Shown: positions 1 through 9,032 of the stretch, in pieces | Layout of the letters: the number at the start of each line of letters is the position of its first letter | Position numbering within the stretch: the stretch's first letter is position 1 | Assembly: GCA_905234665.1 (NCBI GenBank) | Contig: CAJOIV010000002.1 | Coordinates: 13,361 to 77,360, forward strand | Length of the DNA stretch: 64,000 nt | From: an uncultured Bacteroidales bacterium | GTDB taxonomy: Bacteria; Bacteroidota; Bacteroidia; Bacteroidales; P3 | Reading direction: 5' to 3' | Position numbers and translations under genes: made by a program | Notes under the pieces: model-generated | Told to the model about the DNA's origin: nothing | The model's input: the letters and a program-made list of their open reading frames with translations, nothing else | Database searches by the model: none

Positions 1-273
1 CGCGAAGTGCGCGAAGAGACCGGCGTCGACCCCGCGACAGTAGGACCACTGATACTCAAGACCTACCACATCTACGACAAATACGGCGGATGGCACCTCA
101 AACAGACCTCCTGGTTCGCCATGACCGCCCCACGGCAGGAGACCCGTCCCCAGACCGACGAAGACATCGCCCAGGCCCTGTGGGTCGACCCCGCAACCTG
201 CCGCAAGCGCCTCCTCGACTCCTACGCCTCCCTGCGACTCTTTGCCGCGAAAATCCAACGCATAAAACAGTAG
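1..273 (+). CDS. NUDIX hydrolase, C-terminal part (5'-truncated by window edge)
   Basis: The window opens inside a Nudix box: the first codons read REVREETGV, which matches the REUxEExGU half of the Nudix signature whose acidic residues bind the metal. About 80 residues follow, including an aromatic patch (YHIYDKYGGWHLKQTSWF) and a helical tail. Nudix enzymes cleave nucleoside diphosphates linked to other moieties; the substrate cannot be told from this fragment. The stop at 271-273 lies 32 bases before dprA, so the two may be co-transcribed. The N-terminal half is outside the window. Confidence 0.75.
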   Translation, partial: REVREETGVDPATVGPLILKTYHIYDKYGGWHLKQTSWFAMTAPRQETRPQTDEDIAQALWVDPATCRKRLLDSYASLRLFAAKIQRIKQ

Positions 274-305
274 AGCCTCCCCCACCCCAACCTACACCCT
301 GCCGC

Positions 306-1395
306 ATGAACGTCCACCACATAGCCCTCACCATGATCCCCCGCCTCGGCAACAAAGGCCTGCGCACTCTCGCCCGCCTACTCCCTCAGGCAGAGGACGT
401 CTACTCACTATCCCACAGCCAGCTGCAAGACATCTTCGGAAAACACACAGCCATCATCGACGCCATCGAGCATCGCACCACCCTCGCCGACGCCGAACAA
501 GCCGCACGCCGACTCGAAGAAAAACACATCCGCGCGCTCTTCTTCACCGACCCCGACTACCCCCAGCGCATGAACCGCCCCGGATGCGACGACTGCCCGG
601 CGCTCATCTACCTCCTCGGGAACTGCGACCTCAACCCGCACCACGCCATCGCCGTCGTCGGCACCCGCAAGGCCACCGCCTACGGCACCACCACCACCCA
701 CCGCCTCGTGAACGAAATGGCCGCCGACCGGCCTCTCATCGTCAGCGGTCTCGCCTACGGCATCGACACCGCCGCCCACTCCGCCGCCGTCGCCGCACAC
801 ATCCCCACCGTCGGCGTCCTCGCCCATGGCCTCGACCGCATATACCCTCAGCAAAACAGAGAGCTCGCACGGCAGATGCTCGCCAACGGCGGCGCACTCC
901 TCACCGAATACCCGCTCGACTCCCCCATCAGCACCTCCAACTTCCCCGCCCGCAACCGCATCATCGCCGCCATCTCCGACGCCACCGTCGTCGTCGAATC
1001 CACAGCCCGCGGCGGCGCCCTCATCACCGCCAACATGGCCATCGGCTACCACCGCCGGCTACCTCGACGCACCCTATAGCGCCGGGTGCAACAACCTCAT
1101 CACCAACAACAAAGCCATCCTCCTCCGCAACGCGGGCGACATCTATTACCAGATGGGCTGGGACGGTCCCCCCGCCGGCCACCCCGACAACGGCAAACAG
1201 CAGCAACTCTTCGAACAAATGTCCGACGACGAAAAACACATCGCCGACCTCCTCGCCGACAACCGCGAAATGTCACTCGACGAAATCGCCGCCCAAAGCG
1301 GCTTCCCCATGCAGAAAACCGCCTCGACAGTCTTCGCCATGGAAATGAAAAACATCATCAGGTGCCTCCCTGGACGTCTCTATAAACTGATATAA
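306..1395 (+). pseudogene. dprA: DNA-processing protein DprA, frame broken near 1045
   Basis: DprA loads RecA on incoming single-stranded DNA in transformation. From 306 the protein reads MNVHHIALTMIPRLG and carries the Rossmann-like core with VVGTRKATAYG, SGLAYGIDTAAH and GGALITANMAIGYHR. After GYHR the frame runs to a stop at 1079. The rest of DprA (APYSAGCNNLITNNKA and the C-terminal winged-helix domain, ending at 1395) continues in the +1 frame. The segment normally between GYHR and the downstream SAGCNNL, containing an 'AVPG'-like loop, is missing, so about 17 bases seem deleted rather than one base slipped. This is either a real loss or an assembly error. Family identity is certain; whether the gene is broken in the living cell is not. 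Confidence 0.9.
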
Positions 1396-1538
1396 GCCAG
1401 AGCATTGCGAAAAAAGTGCAAAAATAATGTGTTAAAAATTTCGCTGTTTGAGAATAAAATCGTAATTTCGCACCTTGAAACAAATGCACCCCGCCCGTGC
1501 CCATGCATGCGCAAAAGCATTATAGAATAGAGAAATAA

Positions 1539-3043
<1,505 letters not shown>

Positions 3044-3052
3044 AGTTTATTA

Positions 3053-3136
3053 TAGTTTATTAGGTTATGGGTTATTGATGCTTGCGCAGTACAGCCGCGT
3101 CAGTCCTCCATAACCTATAAACAATAACCAATAACC
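3053..3136. repeat. Inverted heptamer-like repeat between atpD and atpC
   Basis: The left arm GGTTATGGGTTATTG (3063-3077) is answered by CAATAACCAATAACC (3122-3136) and CCATAACCTATAA (3108-3120), around a GC-rich core starting GATGCTTGCGCAG. The same arms and a similar core start (GATGCTACGCAG) occur at 52818-52909. Confidence 0.75.
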
Positions 3137-3139
3137 TTT

Positions 3140-3376
3140 ATGAAGATTAAGATAACCAAACCCGACACGACGCTCTTCGAGGGCGAGGCCAAGACACTCA
3201 AGCTCCCCGGCACCGCCGGCGCCTTCGAGATGCTCGAGAACCACGCCCCCATCATCTCCTCGCTTGCCAAAGGAACCGTCACCCTCGTCACCAAAGAGGA
3301 CGAGACCAAGACCTTCGACATCCGCGGCGGCGTCGTGAAAGGCCAAAAGAACGACATCCTCCTGCTCGTGCAATGA
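3140..3376 (+). CDS. atpC: F1 ATP synthase subunit epsilon (short form)
   Basis: The 78-residue protein MKIKITKPDTTLFEGEAKTL... has the pattern of the N-terminal beta-sandwich of epsilon, with PGTAGAFEMLENHAPIISSL as the conserved turn. It lacks the C-terminal helical hairpin, which is usual for the short Bacteroidetes form. Epsilon connects F1 to the rotor. It follows atpD after a repeat-bearing gap, and its stop overlaps the ATG of the next gene (ATGA at 3373-3376), implying translational coupling with the amidohydrolase. Confidence 0.93.
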   Translation: MKIKITKPDTTLFEGEAKTLKLPGTAGAFEMLENHAPIISSLAKGTVTLVTKEDETKTFDIRGGVVKGQKNDILLLVQ

Positions 3377-3455
3377 CACTCTTGCGCAACGCAACACTCA
3401 ACGATAAGGCCGTCGACATCACCATTGTGGGCGGCCTTATCGATAGTATCATGCC

Positions 3456-3669
3456 TTTAGACACACGCCCCCGTCAGCCGCAAGCGGCTGCCACCCCCTC
3501 TAACTTAGAGGGGGAGCCGGATTGTGACCGCGGCAGCAACTCCTCCCCTATGAGAGAGGTCTCCAGTGGAGACCACGAGGGCGACGAGGCGAAGAGTCCG
3601 AGGAGCCGACAACTCTTATCCTCTGAACCTTCTTCATTCTTCCCCGCAAGGGCCGGAGGAGTGTGTAAA
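3456..3669. repeat. Family A palindromic element (intragenic copy 1)
   Basis: The element starts with ACACACGCCCCCGTCAGCCG and ends with GGAGGAGTGTGTAAA. It contains nested palindromes (CAGCCGcaaGCGGCTG; CCCCCTCTAACTTAGAGGGGG). It interrupts the amidohydrolase between its N-terminal strand and its metal-binding HxH strand and is translated in frame. Its ends match the copies at 5102-5266 and 24059-24147. Confidence 0.8.
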
Positions 3670-4010
3670 GAAATCATCGACTGTTCCGGCCTTGCTGTTT
3701 TCCCCGGGCTCTGTAATATGCACTCCCACGCCCCCATGACCCTCTTCCGCGGACTCGGCGACGACCAGCCGCTGGATGTCTGGCTCAAAAAATATATATG
3801 GCCCGCCGAACAGAAGCTCACCGACGAGTTGGTCTACCAAGGCACCCTCCAGGCCTGCCGCGAGATGCTGGCCTCGGGCACCACAGCCTTCAACGACATG
3901 TACTTCCGCCTCCCCGCCATGGCCCAGGCCGTCCGCGACAGTGGCATCCGCGCCATGCTCGGCCTCAACGTCTTTGGCGACGGGGAGGAAATTGATGATA
4001 TCCTCCGTAG

Positions 4011-4102
4011 GGGCGTACCCCTGTGTACGCCCAATCTCGACGGTGCTACGGGCGTACACGGTGTTTCGGGCGTACACGGTGCTTCGGGCGTACACGGGGG
4101 TC
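4011..4102. repeat. GTACAC palindromic/tandem repeat inside amidohydrolase
   Basis: An 18-nt unit beginning GGGCGTACACGG occurs three times (4050, 4068, 4086), preceded by the inverted form GTGTACGCCC (4023-4032). In the upstream frame it encodes GVHGVS/GVHGAS; the enzyme's reading frame changes across it. Confidence 0.8.
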
Positions 4103-4759
4103 CCATTCCATCTATACCGTCACGGCCAAAGGCCTCCGCCGTTGCGCCGATGCCTGCAAGGAACTGGGCCTCCCTATGCACATCCACATGAGCGAGACAC
4201 AGAAAGAGGTGGACGACTGCCTCCGCGAGCACGGCTGCCGCCCGTGGGAGTATCTAGATAAACTAGGAATACTAGACAAACTAGGGAAAAACATCATCGC
4301 CGCCCACTGCCTCCACCTCTCCGACGACGAGATACGCCTCATCGGCGACCACGGCATCACCTGCGTGCATTGCCCCAACAGCAACCTCAAGCTGGGCAGC
4401 GGCTACCGCTTCCCGATGCTCGAACTCCTCGACGCAGGCGCCCGCGTGGCCCTCGGCACCGACGGCTCGGCCTCCAGCAACAACCTCGACATGATAGAGG
4501 TCATGAAGACCGCCGCCCTGCTGCAGAAAGGATGGCGCGGCGACCCCACCGTCGTCCCCGCCCAGCAAATATTGTCGTTGGCCACCCTCGGCCACACCAT
4601 CGCCCCCGGCCAGCCCGCCTGCCTCTTCCTCTCCACCGCCAAAAGCCTATCCGACCTCGTCTACGCCTCCCACGGCGACTCCGTCGCCCTCACCCTCGTC
4701 GACGGGAAAATAGTGTACAGAAAAGAATGGTAGCTATAGAAAAAACAACCAAACACACA

Positions 4760-6553
4760 ATGAACCGCGCCAGCCTCTTACTTCTTAGTTGGCTCCACAA
4801 GGTCGCCGACCTTCGGTTCTTACTCCTCTTTCTTCTCCTCTCGGGTTGCAGAGTGCCGGACAACAGCGACAAGATGATATTCCGCTACAACGAGTCGGCT
4901 GGAATCGCAACCCTCGACCCCGCCTTCGCCAAGGACCAGACCATCATCTGGGGCTGCACACAGCTCTACAACGGACTCGTGGCACTCGACGAGCAGCTGC
5001 AGCCACAACCCTGCATCGCCAAGGGCTGGACCATCAGCCCTGACGGCCTGACCTACACCTTCACTTTACGGGACGATGTCTATTTCCATAAGAACGAACT
5101 ATTTACACACTCCTCAGTCAGCCAAGCTGACAGCTCCCCTAACTTAGGGGAGCAGCCGGAGATACAACTTGCTTCTGACATTGCCGGTGACATTGCTTCT
5201 GACCGCGCCAGCCACTCCTCCCCTAAGTTAGGGGAGGTGCCCCAAAGGGGCGGAGGAGTGTGTAAAGACAGCACACGACGCGTCGTGGCGAAGGACTTTG
5301 TCTATAGTCTGCGGCGGCTGACAGACCCGTCGGTGGCGTCGCCAGGACGGTGGGTGATGGGCGAGGTTGACACCTTCTATGCCCCGACCGACAGCACCTT
5401 CGTCATCCATCTGAAACAGGCCTTCGCGCCCTTCCTCAGCCTGCTGGGGATGGCCTACTGCAGCGTGGTCCCGCACGAGGTGGTGGAGCACTACGGCCCC
5501 GACTTCCGCGAGCACCCCTGCGGCACAGGGCCTTTCCAGTTCCAGTATTGGAAAGAGGGGGTGAAACTGGTGCTGCGCAGGAATCCACTCTATTTCGAGC
5601 GCGACGAGGAAGGAACTCCCCTGCCCTATCTCGACGCCGTGGCGGTCACCTTTATCGTCGACAAACAGACGATGTTCCTGGAGTTTGTGAAGGGCAACCT
5701 CGACTTCATGAACTCGCTCGACGCCTCCTACAAGGACGAACTGCTCACCCGCACGGGCGAACTGAAGGAAAAGTACGCCGACCGCATCGACATGGTCAGC
5801 ACCCCCTTCCTCAACACCGAGTACCTGGGATTCAACATGAGCGATTCTGACAGTCCGTTGAAAGACAAGCGCATCCGCCAAGCCATCAACTGCGGCTTCG
5901 ACCGCGAGAAGATGATGCGCTACCTGCGCAACGGCATCGGCCAGCCCGGCACGGGAGGCATGGTGCCCTGCGGCCTGCCGGGATTCGACACCGTGGCGTC
6001 CTATGGCTACAGATACGACCCCGACCGCGCCGCCCGGCTCCTCGCCGAAGCCGGATATCCCGGAGGGAAAGGACTCCCCTCACTGACGCTCGGCACCACA
6101 AGCAACTATCTGGACCTCTGCAAGTACATACAGCAGCAACTGGGCTTGATAGGTATCGACGTGAAACTGGACGTGAACCCGCCCGCCGCCCTGCGTGAAC
6201 AGATTTCGCAGGGGAAAGCAGGATGGTTCCGAGGCAGCTGGATAGCCGACTATCCCGACGCAGAGAACTACCTGCAGCTCTTCTACAGCGAGAACCGCTG
6301 CCCGGCAGGGGCCAACTACACCCGCTACAGCAACGCCAGGTACGACGCCCTGTACCGCCGCGCCAAGAAAACCACCGACGAGGAGGAGCGCATCGTCCTC
6401 TACCACAAGATGGACAGCCTCATCATGGAAGAGGCCCCCGTGATGGTGCTATACTACGACCAGATACTACACTTCACCCACAAAAACGTCACCGGCCTCC
6501 GCAGCAATGCCATGAACGCCCTCGACCTAAGGAAAGTGAAAATTGAGAATTGA
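4760..6553 (+). CDS. OppA/DppA-type substrate-binding lipoprotein (ABC transporter) with in-frame repeat insertion
   Basis: Family-5 extracellular solute-binding proteins capture peptides or nickel and deliver them to an ABC permease. A signal peptide ends in the lipobox LLLSGC, so the mature protein is lipid-anchored. The core then reads DKMIFRYNESAGIATLDPAF, LVPSLR-like KDFVYSLRRLTDP, GTGPFQFQYW and NEYLGFN-like NTEYLGFNMSD, all characteristic. About 55 residues (5102-5266) between YFHKNELF and TRRVVAKDFVYSL are an in-frame Family A repeat absent from normal members. The start at 4760 is preferred over 4727 because it begins the signal peptide. The last residues KIEN and stop come from the AATTGA repeat. 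No permease genes are nearby. Confidence 0.88.
   Translation: MNRASLLLLSWLHKVADLRFLLLFLLLSGCRVPDNSDKMIFRYNESAGIATLDPAFAKDQTIIWGCTQLYNGLVALDEQLQPQPCIAKGWTISPDGLTYTFTLRDDVYFHKNELFTHSSVSQADSSPNLGEQPEIQLASDIAGDIASDRASHSSPKLGEVPQRGGGVCKDSTRRVVAKDFVYSLRRLTDPSVASPGRWVMGEVDTFYAPTDSTFVIHLKQAFAPFLSLLGMAYCSVVPHEVVEHYGPDFREHPCGTGPFQFQYWKEGVKLVLRRNPLYFERDEEGTPLPYLDAVAVTFIVDKQTMFLEFVKGNLDFMNSLDASYKDELLTRTGELKEKYADRIDMVSTPFLNTEYLGFNMSDSDSPLKDKRIRQAINCGFDREKMMRYLRNGIGQPGTGGMVPCGLPGFDTVASYGYRYDPDRAARLLAEAGYPGGKGLPSLTLGTTSNYLDLCKYIQQQLGLIGIDVKLDVNPPAALREQISQGKAGWFRGSWIADYPDAENYLQLFYSENRCPAGANYTRYSNARYDALYRRAKKTTDEEERIVLYHKMDSLIMEEAPVMVLYYDQILHFTHKNVTGLRSNAMNALDLRKVKIEN
4776..4830. repeat. TTCTTA-type repeat around a GGTCGCCGACC palindrome, inside a signal peptide
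   Basis: CTTACTTCTTAG is followed by GGCTCCACAAGGTCGCCGACC (palindrome at 4801-4811) and TTCTTACTCC. All of it is translated as the hydrophobic signal peptide of the lipoprotein. A similar CTCCAC...GGTCGtCGACC core lies in gltX at 24770-24790. Confidence 0.6.
5102..5266. repeat. Family A palindromic element (intragenic copy 2, in frame)
   Basis: The terminal inverted repeats are TTTACACACTCCTC (5102-5115) and GAGGAGTGTGTAAA (5253-5266). Two internal palindromes of the CCCCTAACTTAGGGG type are present. The length is 165 bp, exactly 55 codons, with no stop in the frame used by the OppA-type gene. Confidence 0.85.
6536..6553 (+). repeat. AATTGA-type repeat at gene end
   Basis: The sequence GTGAAAATTGAGAATTGA supplies the last residues (VKIEN) and the stop codon of the OppA-type protein. 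Confidence 0.7.
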
Positions 6554-6566
6554 AACCCGTACCAGC

Positions 6567-6650
6567 CACTCCTCCCCTAAGTTAGGAAGAGAAATGCCAG
6601 TGGCATTTCGGGCAGAGCCTTGTGCGCAAGAAGGGCGGAGGAGTGTGTTT
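6567..6650. repeat. Family A element between convergent genes
   Basis: This copy runs from CACTCCTCCCCTAAGTTAGG to GGCGGAGGAGTGTGTTT, with an inner AATGCCAGTGGCATT palindrome. It is nearly identical to the reverse complement of 24059-24147. It fills the gap between the OppA-type and esterase genes and could also act as a bidirectional terminator. Confidence 0.8.
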
Positions 6651-7575
6651 AATTCTTTATTAGTCCGTACAGCTCGAAGAGCGACATGTGGGTCCAGCGG
6701 CTCTGGCGGATTTCGCTGTTGACGCAGGTGGCGTCGTAGGCCATGTGGTGGCCGCGGAGGGTGGCGTCGACGAAGGCGCAGAACTCGTCGACGGTGGAGG
6801 GCAAGGCCCCGGCGACCTCATGGCCACGGTCGTCGTAGCGCAGTATCCAATAGCTGTAGCCCTTCTTCTTGAACTCCTTGACGACGGTGGCGGCGCCATG
6901 AAGGGCGCCGTGCACGGACCCGCGGAAACGCTTGTAGGAGACGATTCGGTCGACGGTGCCGTGGAAGAAGCAGGTGGGCGCGGGGGGCGTGGCATAGTGC
7001 ATCTTGCCGTTGCGGCAGTTGACGCCGCCGGCGTAGGGTATCACCGCCGCGGGTCGGAACCCCTGGGGCAGGGAGGCCACGAGAGGCAGGGAGTTGGCGC
7101 GGCACCAGTCGGTCTGCAGCACCGTGATGGCGCCGGCGCTGCTGCCTGTGAGGACGATGCGCGTGGGGTCGATGTTCCATTCCTTGGCATGGCCGCAGAC
7201 GAAGGCGATGGCCTCGGAGCAGTCCTCGACGGCCTGGTCGATGGCAGTGTCGAAGAGGGTGTATGCCTTGAGGAGCGGCACATGAGGGGCATGGCGCATG
7301 TAGAGGCGGTAGTCGATGGAGACCACCGTGAAGCCCCGCTCGGCGAGGAGCGTGCAGGCGACGGTCGAGGCCGAGTCGTTGCGGGCGCCCACGGCAAAGC
7401 CGCCACCAAAGAGATACATCACGCAGGCGCCGTCGCCACGGGGAGTGGCGGGCTGGTAGAGGTCGAGCTTCAGCGGGAGGGTGTCGCGCATGGCATAGGT
7501 GAAAGTCTGCTGCCCAGAAACGGCCGTCGAGAGGAGCAACAGAAAGAGGAAAAGGATGTTGTGTTTTTTCGTCAT
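6649..7575 (-). CDS. Secreted alpha/beta-hydrolase (carboxylesterase/lipase-like)
   Basis: The 308-residue protein has a signal peptide (MTKKHNILFLFLLLLSTAVS, cut near SGQQ). The fold motifs are in order: the oxyanion strand YLFGGGFAVG, the nucleophile elbow TGSSAGA, a HGTVDRIV strand with the likely catalytic Asp, and DDRGHEV with the likely His. These match the esterase/lipase (BD-FAE-like, hormone-sensitive-lipase-like) group that removes ester groups such as acetyl or feruloyl from substrates in the periplasm. The substrate is not predictable. It is divergent from the lipoprotein at 7671, with overlapping promoter boxes between them. Confidence 0.8.
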   Translation of the reverse strand: MTKKHNILFLFLLLLSTAVSGQQTFTYAMRDTLPLKLDLYQPATPRGDGACVMYLFGGGFAVGARNDSASTVACTLLAERGFTVVSIDYRLYMRHAPHVPLLKAYTLFDTAIDQAVEDCSEAIAFVCGHAKEWNIDPTRIVLTGSSAGAITVLQTDWCRANSLPLVASLPQGFRPAAVIPYAGGVNCRNGKMHYATPPAPTCFFHGTVDRIVSYKRFRGSVHGALHGAATVVKEFKKKGYSYWILRYDDRGHEVAGALPSTVDEFCAFVDATLRGHHMAYDATCVNSEIRQSRWTHMSLFELYGLIKN

Positions 7576-7601
7576 GAGAAAAATAATTTCGTTTGGAAGT
7601 G

Positions 7602-7609
7602 CAAAAATA
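7602..7609 (-). promoter_or_regulatory. -7 box TATTTTTG for the esterase
   Basis: CAAAAATA on the + strand reads TATTTTTG on the - strand, matching TAnnTTTG, and is followed by a short leader to the ATG at 7575. It sits back to back with the + strand box at 7623-7630. No convincing -33 element at the expected spacing. Confidence 0.55.
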
Positions 7610-7622
7610 CAAAAAAAATACG

Positions 7623-7630
7623 TATCTTTG
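7623..7630 (+). promoter_or_regulatory. -7 box TATCTTTG for the 7671 operon
   Basis: TATCTTTG is a perfect TAnnTTTG match located 40 bases before the start at 7671. It is divergent from the box at 7602-7609, so the two promoters are only 13 bases apart and may compete for polymerase. Confidence 0.65.
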
Positions 7631-7670
7631 CATTTTCAAAGAAGAGTGCAATTAAAAAACCCATAACATT

Positions 7671-9023
7671 ATGAAACAACGACTATCCATTGTGGCACTT
7701 GCTGTTGTACTGCTGGCCTCGGCCTGTGTAAGGGACGGAGACTTCGACGAATTGAGGCACCCCATGGCGTTTCATGGTGAATTCGACCCCACATACGGCT
7801 TCCCCGTGGCGTGGGCTGACGCCGACTTGGGCACCCTGATGGGTTTCGTCCCCTCGGGCGCCAAATTCAAGATTCTCGCCGACCCCGAGACGGGTCTGCT
7901 GACGCTGGAGAAAGACTCGCTGCTGCACAACTGCTATACCTTCGACGATTACAAGGCCGGCAAAGGCTCGCTGACAAAGGCCGGCAAACAGGTTGTCTAC
8001 CGCAAGGGTATCAACCACGGCAACAAGATAGGCCTTGAAGAGCTCAAGAAGCACGACATGGTCATCAAGCGCCTCGACCTGCAGATGACGGCATACGTGA
8101 AAGCCGAGGTCTCGGGGTCGACGAGCGAGCTGCTGGCCAGCGACGCCGAACTCTTCCTCGACACCCTCCACATGACCATCGACTTTGAGGACAGCACCAC
8201 CTACTCCACCGACCTCTACTGGGACGCACACGCTACCCCGGAGGAGTTGCTGGAGGGCAAGCTCATAGCCATGCCCGACCCCTACGACGCCAGCTATTGG
8301 GTCAACAGCGAAGCCAAACGCGTGCATTTCCGGACCTCCGTCAATGTCGCCGCCAGCGGAAACAATCTCACTCCCAGCTACCTGAAAGACTCGCTGCATA
8401 TCGACAGCCTCATCGTCGACTGCCACGCGCTGGTCGACTTTCCCGCCATTCTCTATGTCGGAAACCTGCATGAGACCGACACTATCGCCGCCGACATGAG
8501 CAAGCTCGACTCCATCCTCAAAGACCCCTCTGCCGGCAACGACACCATCAGCGTCTCCCTCAACGACACCGCCGAAAACTGGCTCTACATCCAGGCCGAC
8601 AACGGCCTGCCCGCCAACCTCATCCTCCAGCTGCGCGGACTCGACTCAAACTACAACGACGTGACCGGCAACCTGCTGCCCGACCAGGCCATGGACTCGA
8701 ACCAGCTGATCTACACCTCGGGCGTCACCATCGTCCCCGAAGAACTTTCGACAGGCCTCTACGAGGGTTATATGTCGAACGGCGAGCGCCGCCACTCGGA
8801 GATACGCATCAAGGTGACCACCGACATCGTCCGCCAGCTGGCCAAGTCGAAGTACCTCGAACTCTCCCTCAGGGCCACCACGCCCGTTGCCCTGCCCCCC
8901 GTGGGAACTGAGCTGAAGCCTTTCGTCATCTTCCGCGACGTAGACCGCATGAAACTCAAAGTGTCGCTGCGCGTCTCACCACATCTCCATCTCAACATCC
9001 CCGTCGGTCCAATCCTGAAATAG
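7671..9023 (+). CDS. Surface/periplasmic lipoprotein of unknown function
   Basis: The protein has 450 residues with signal peptide MKQRLSIVALAVVLLASAC and lipobox LASAC, so it is probably outer-membrane anchored. The remainder is beta-rich, with many Thr/Ser/Asp, repeated 'DSL' phrases and no motif I recognise. It is followed 9 bases later by an OmpA-like porin-type protein, and both start a run that continues with der, a MORN-type lipoprotein, cca and miaA. The pairing suggests an envelope role, but the function is unknown. Confidence 0.7.
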   Translation: MKQRLSIVALAVVLLASACVRDGDFDELRHPMAFHGEFDPTYGFPVAWADADLGTLMGFVPSGAKFKILADPETGLLTLEKDSLLHNCYTFDDYKAGKGSLTKAGKQVVYRKGINHGNKIGLEELKKHDMVIKRLDLQMTAYVKAEVSGSTSELLASDAELFLDTLHMTIDFEDSTTYSTDLYWDAHATPEELLEGKLIAMPDPYDASYWVNSEAKRVHFRTSVNVAASGNNLTPSYLKDSLHIDSLIVDCHALVDFPAILYVGNLHETDTIAADMSKLDSILKDPSAGNDTISVSLNDTAENWLYIQADNGLPANLILQLRGLDSNYNDVTGNLLPDQAMDSNQLIYTSGVTIVPEELSTGLYEGYMSNGERRHSEIRIKVTTDIVRQLAKSKYLELSLRATTPVALPPVGTELKPFVIFRDVDRMKLKVSLRVSPHLHLNIPVGPILK

Positions 9024-9032
9024 TCTGCAGCC

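Larger units (their letters stand above)
3373..4733 (+). pseudogene. Amidohydrolase (MtaD/SsnA-type deaminase family), two repeat insertions, frame broken
   Basis: The family is the TIM-barrel metal-dependent amidohydrolases that deaminate adenosine derivatives or related amines. Visible motifs are FPGLCNMHSHAPM (first metal-binding HxH), MHIHMSET, NIIAAHCLHLSDD and ALGTDGSASSNN (catalytic/metal Asp). Two insertions interrupt it. One is a repeat of about 214 bp at 3456-3669, read as low-complexity residues between IDSIMPLD and EIIDCSGLAVF. The other is a GTACAC-type repeat at 4011-4102, after which the protein continues in a different frame from about 4104 (HSIYTVTAKGL). The natural product is therefore two pieces unless the frame break is a sequence error. 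Substrate is unknown. Confidence 0.85.

Noticed and set aside
3456..3669. Insertion sequence
   Set aside because: Too short and without a transposase; the window has no transposase at all, so at most it is a non-autonomous element.
4011..4102. CRISPR-like array (three 18-nt repeats)
   Set aside because: Units are adjacent without spacers, lie within an enzyme gene and there are no cas genes.
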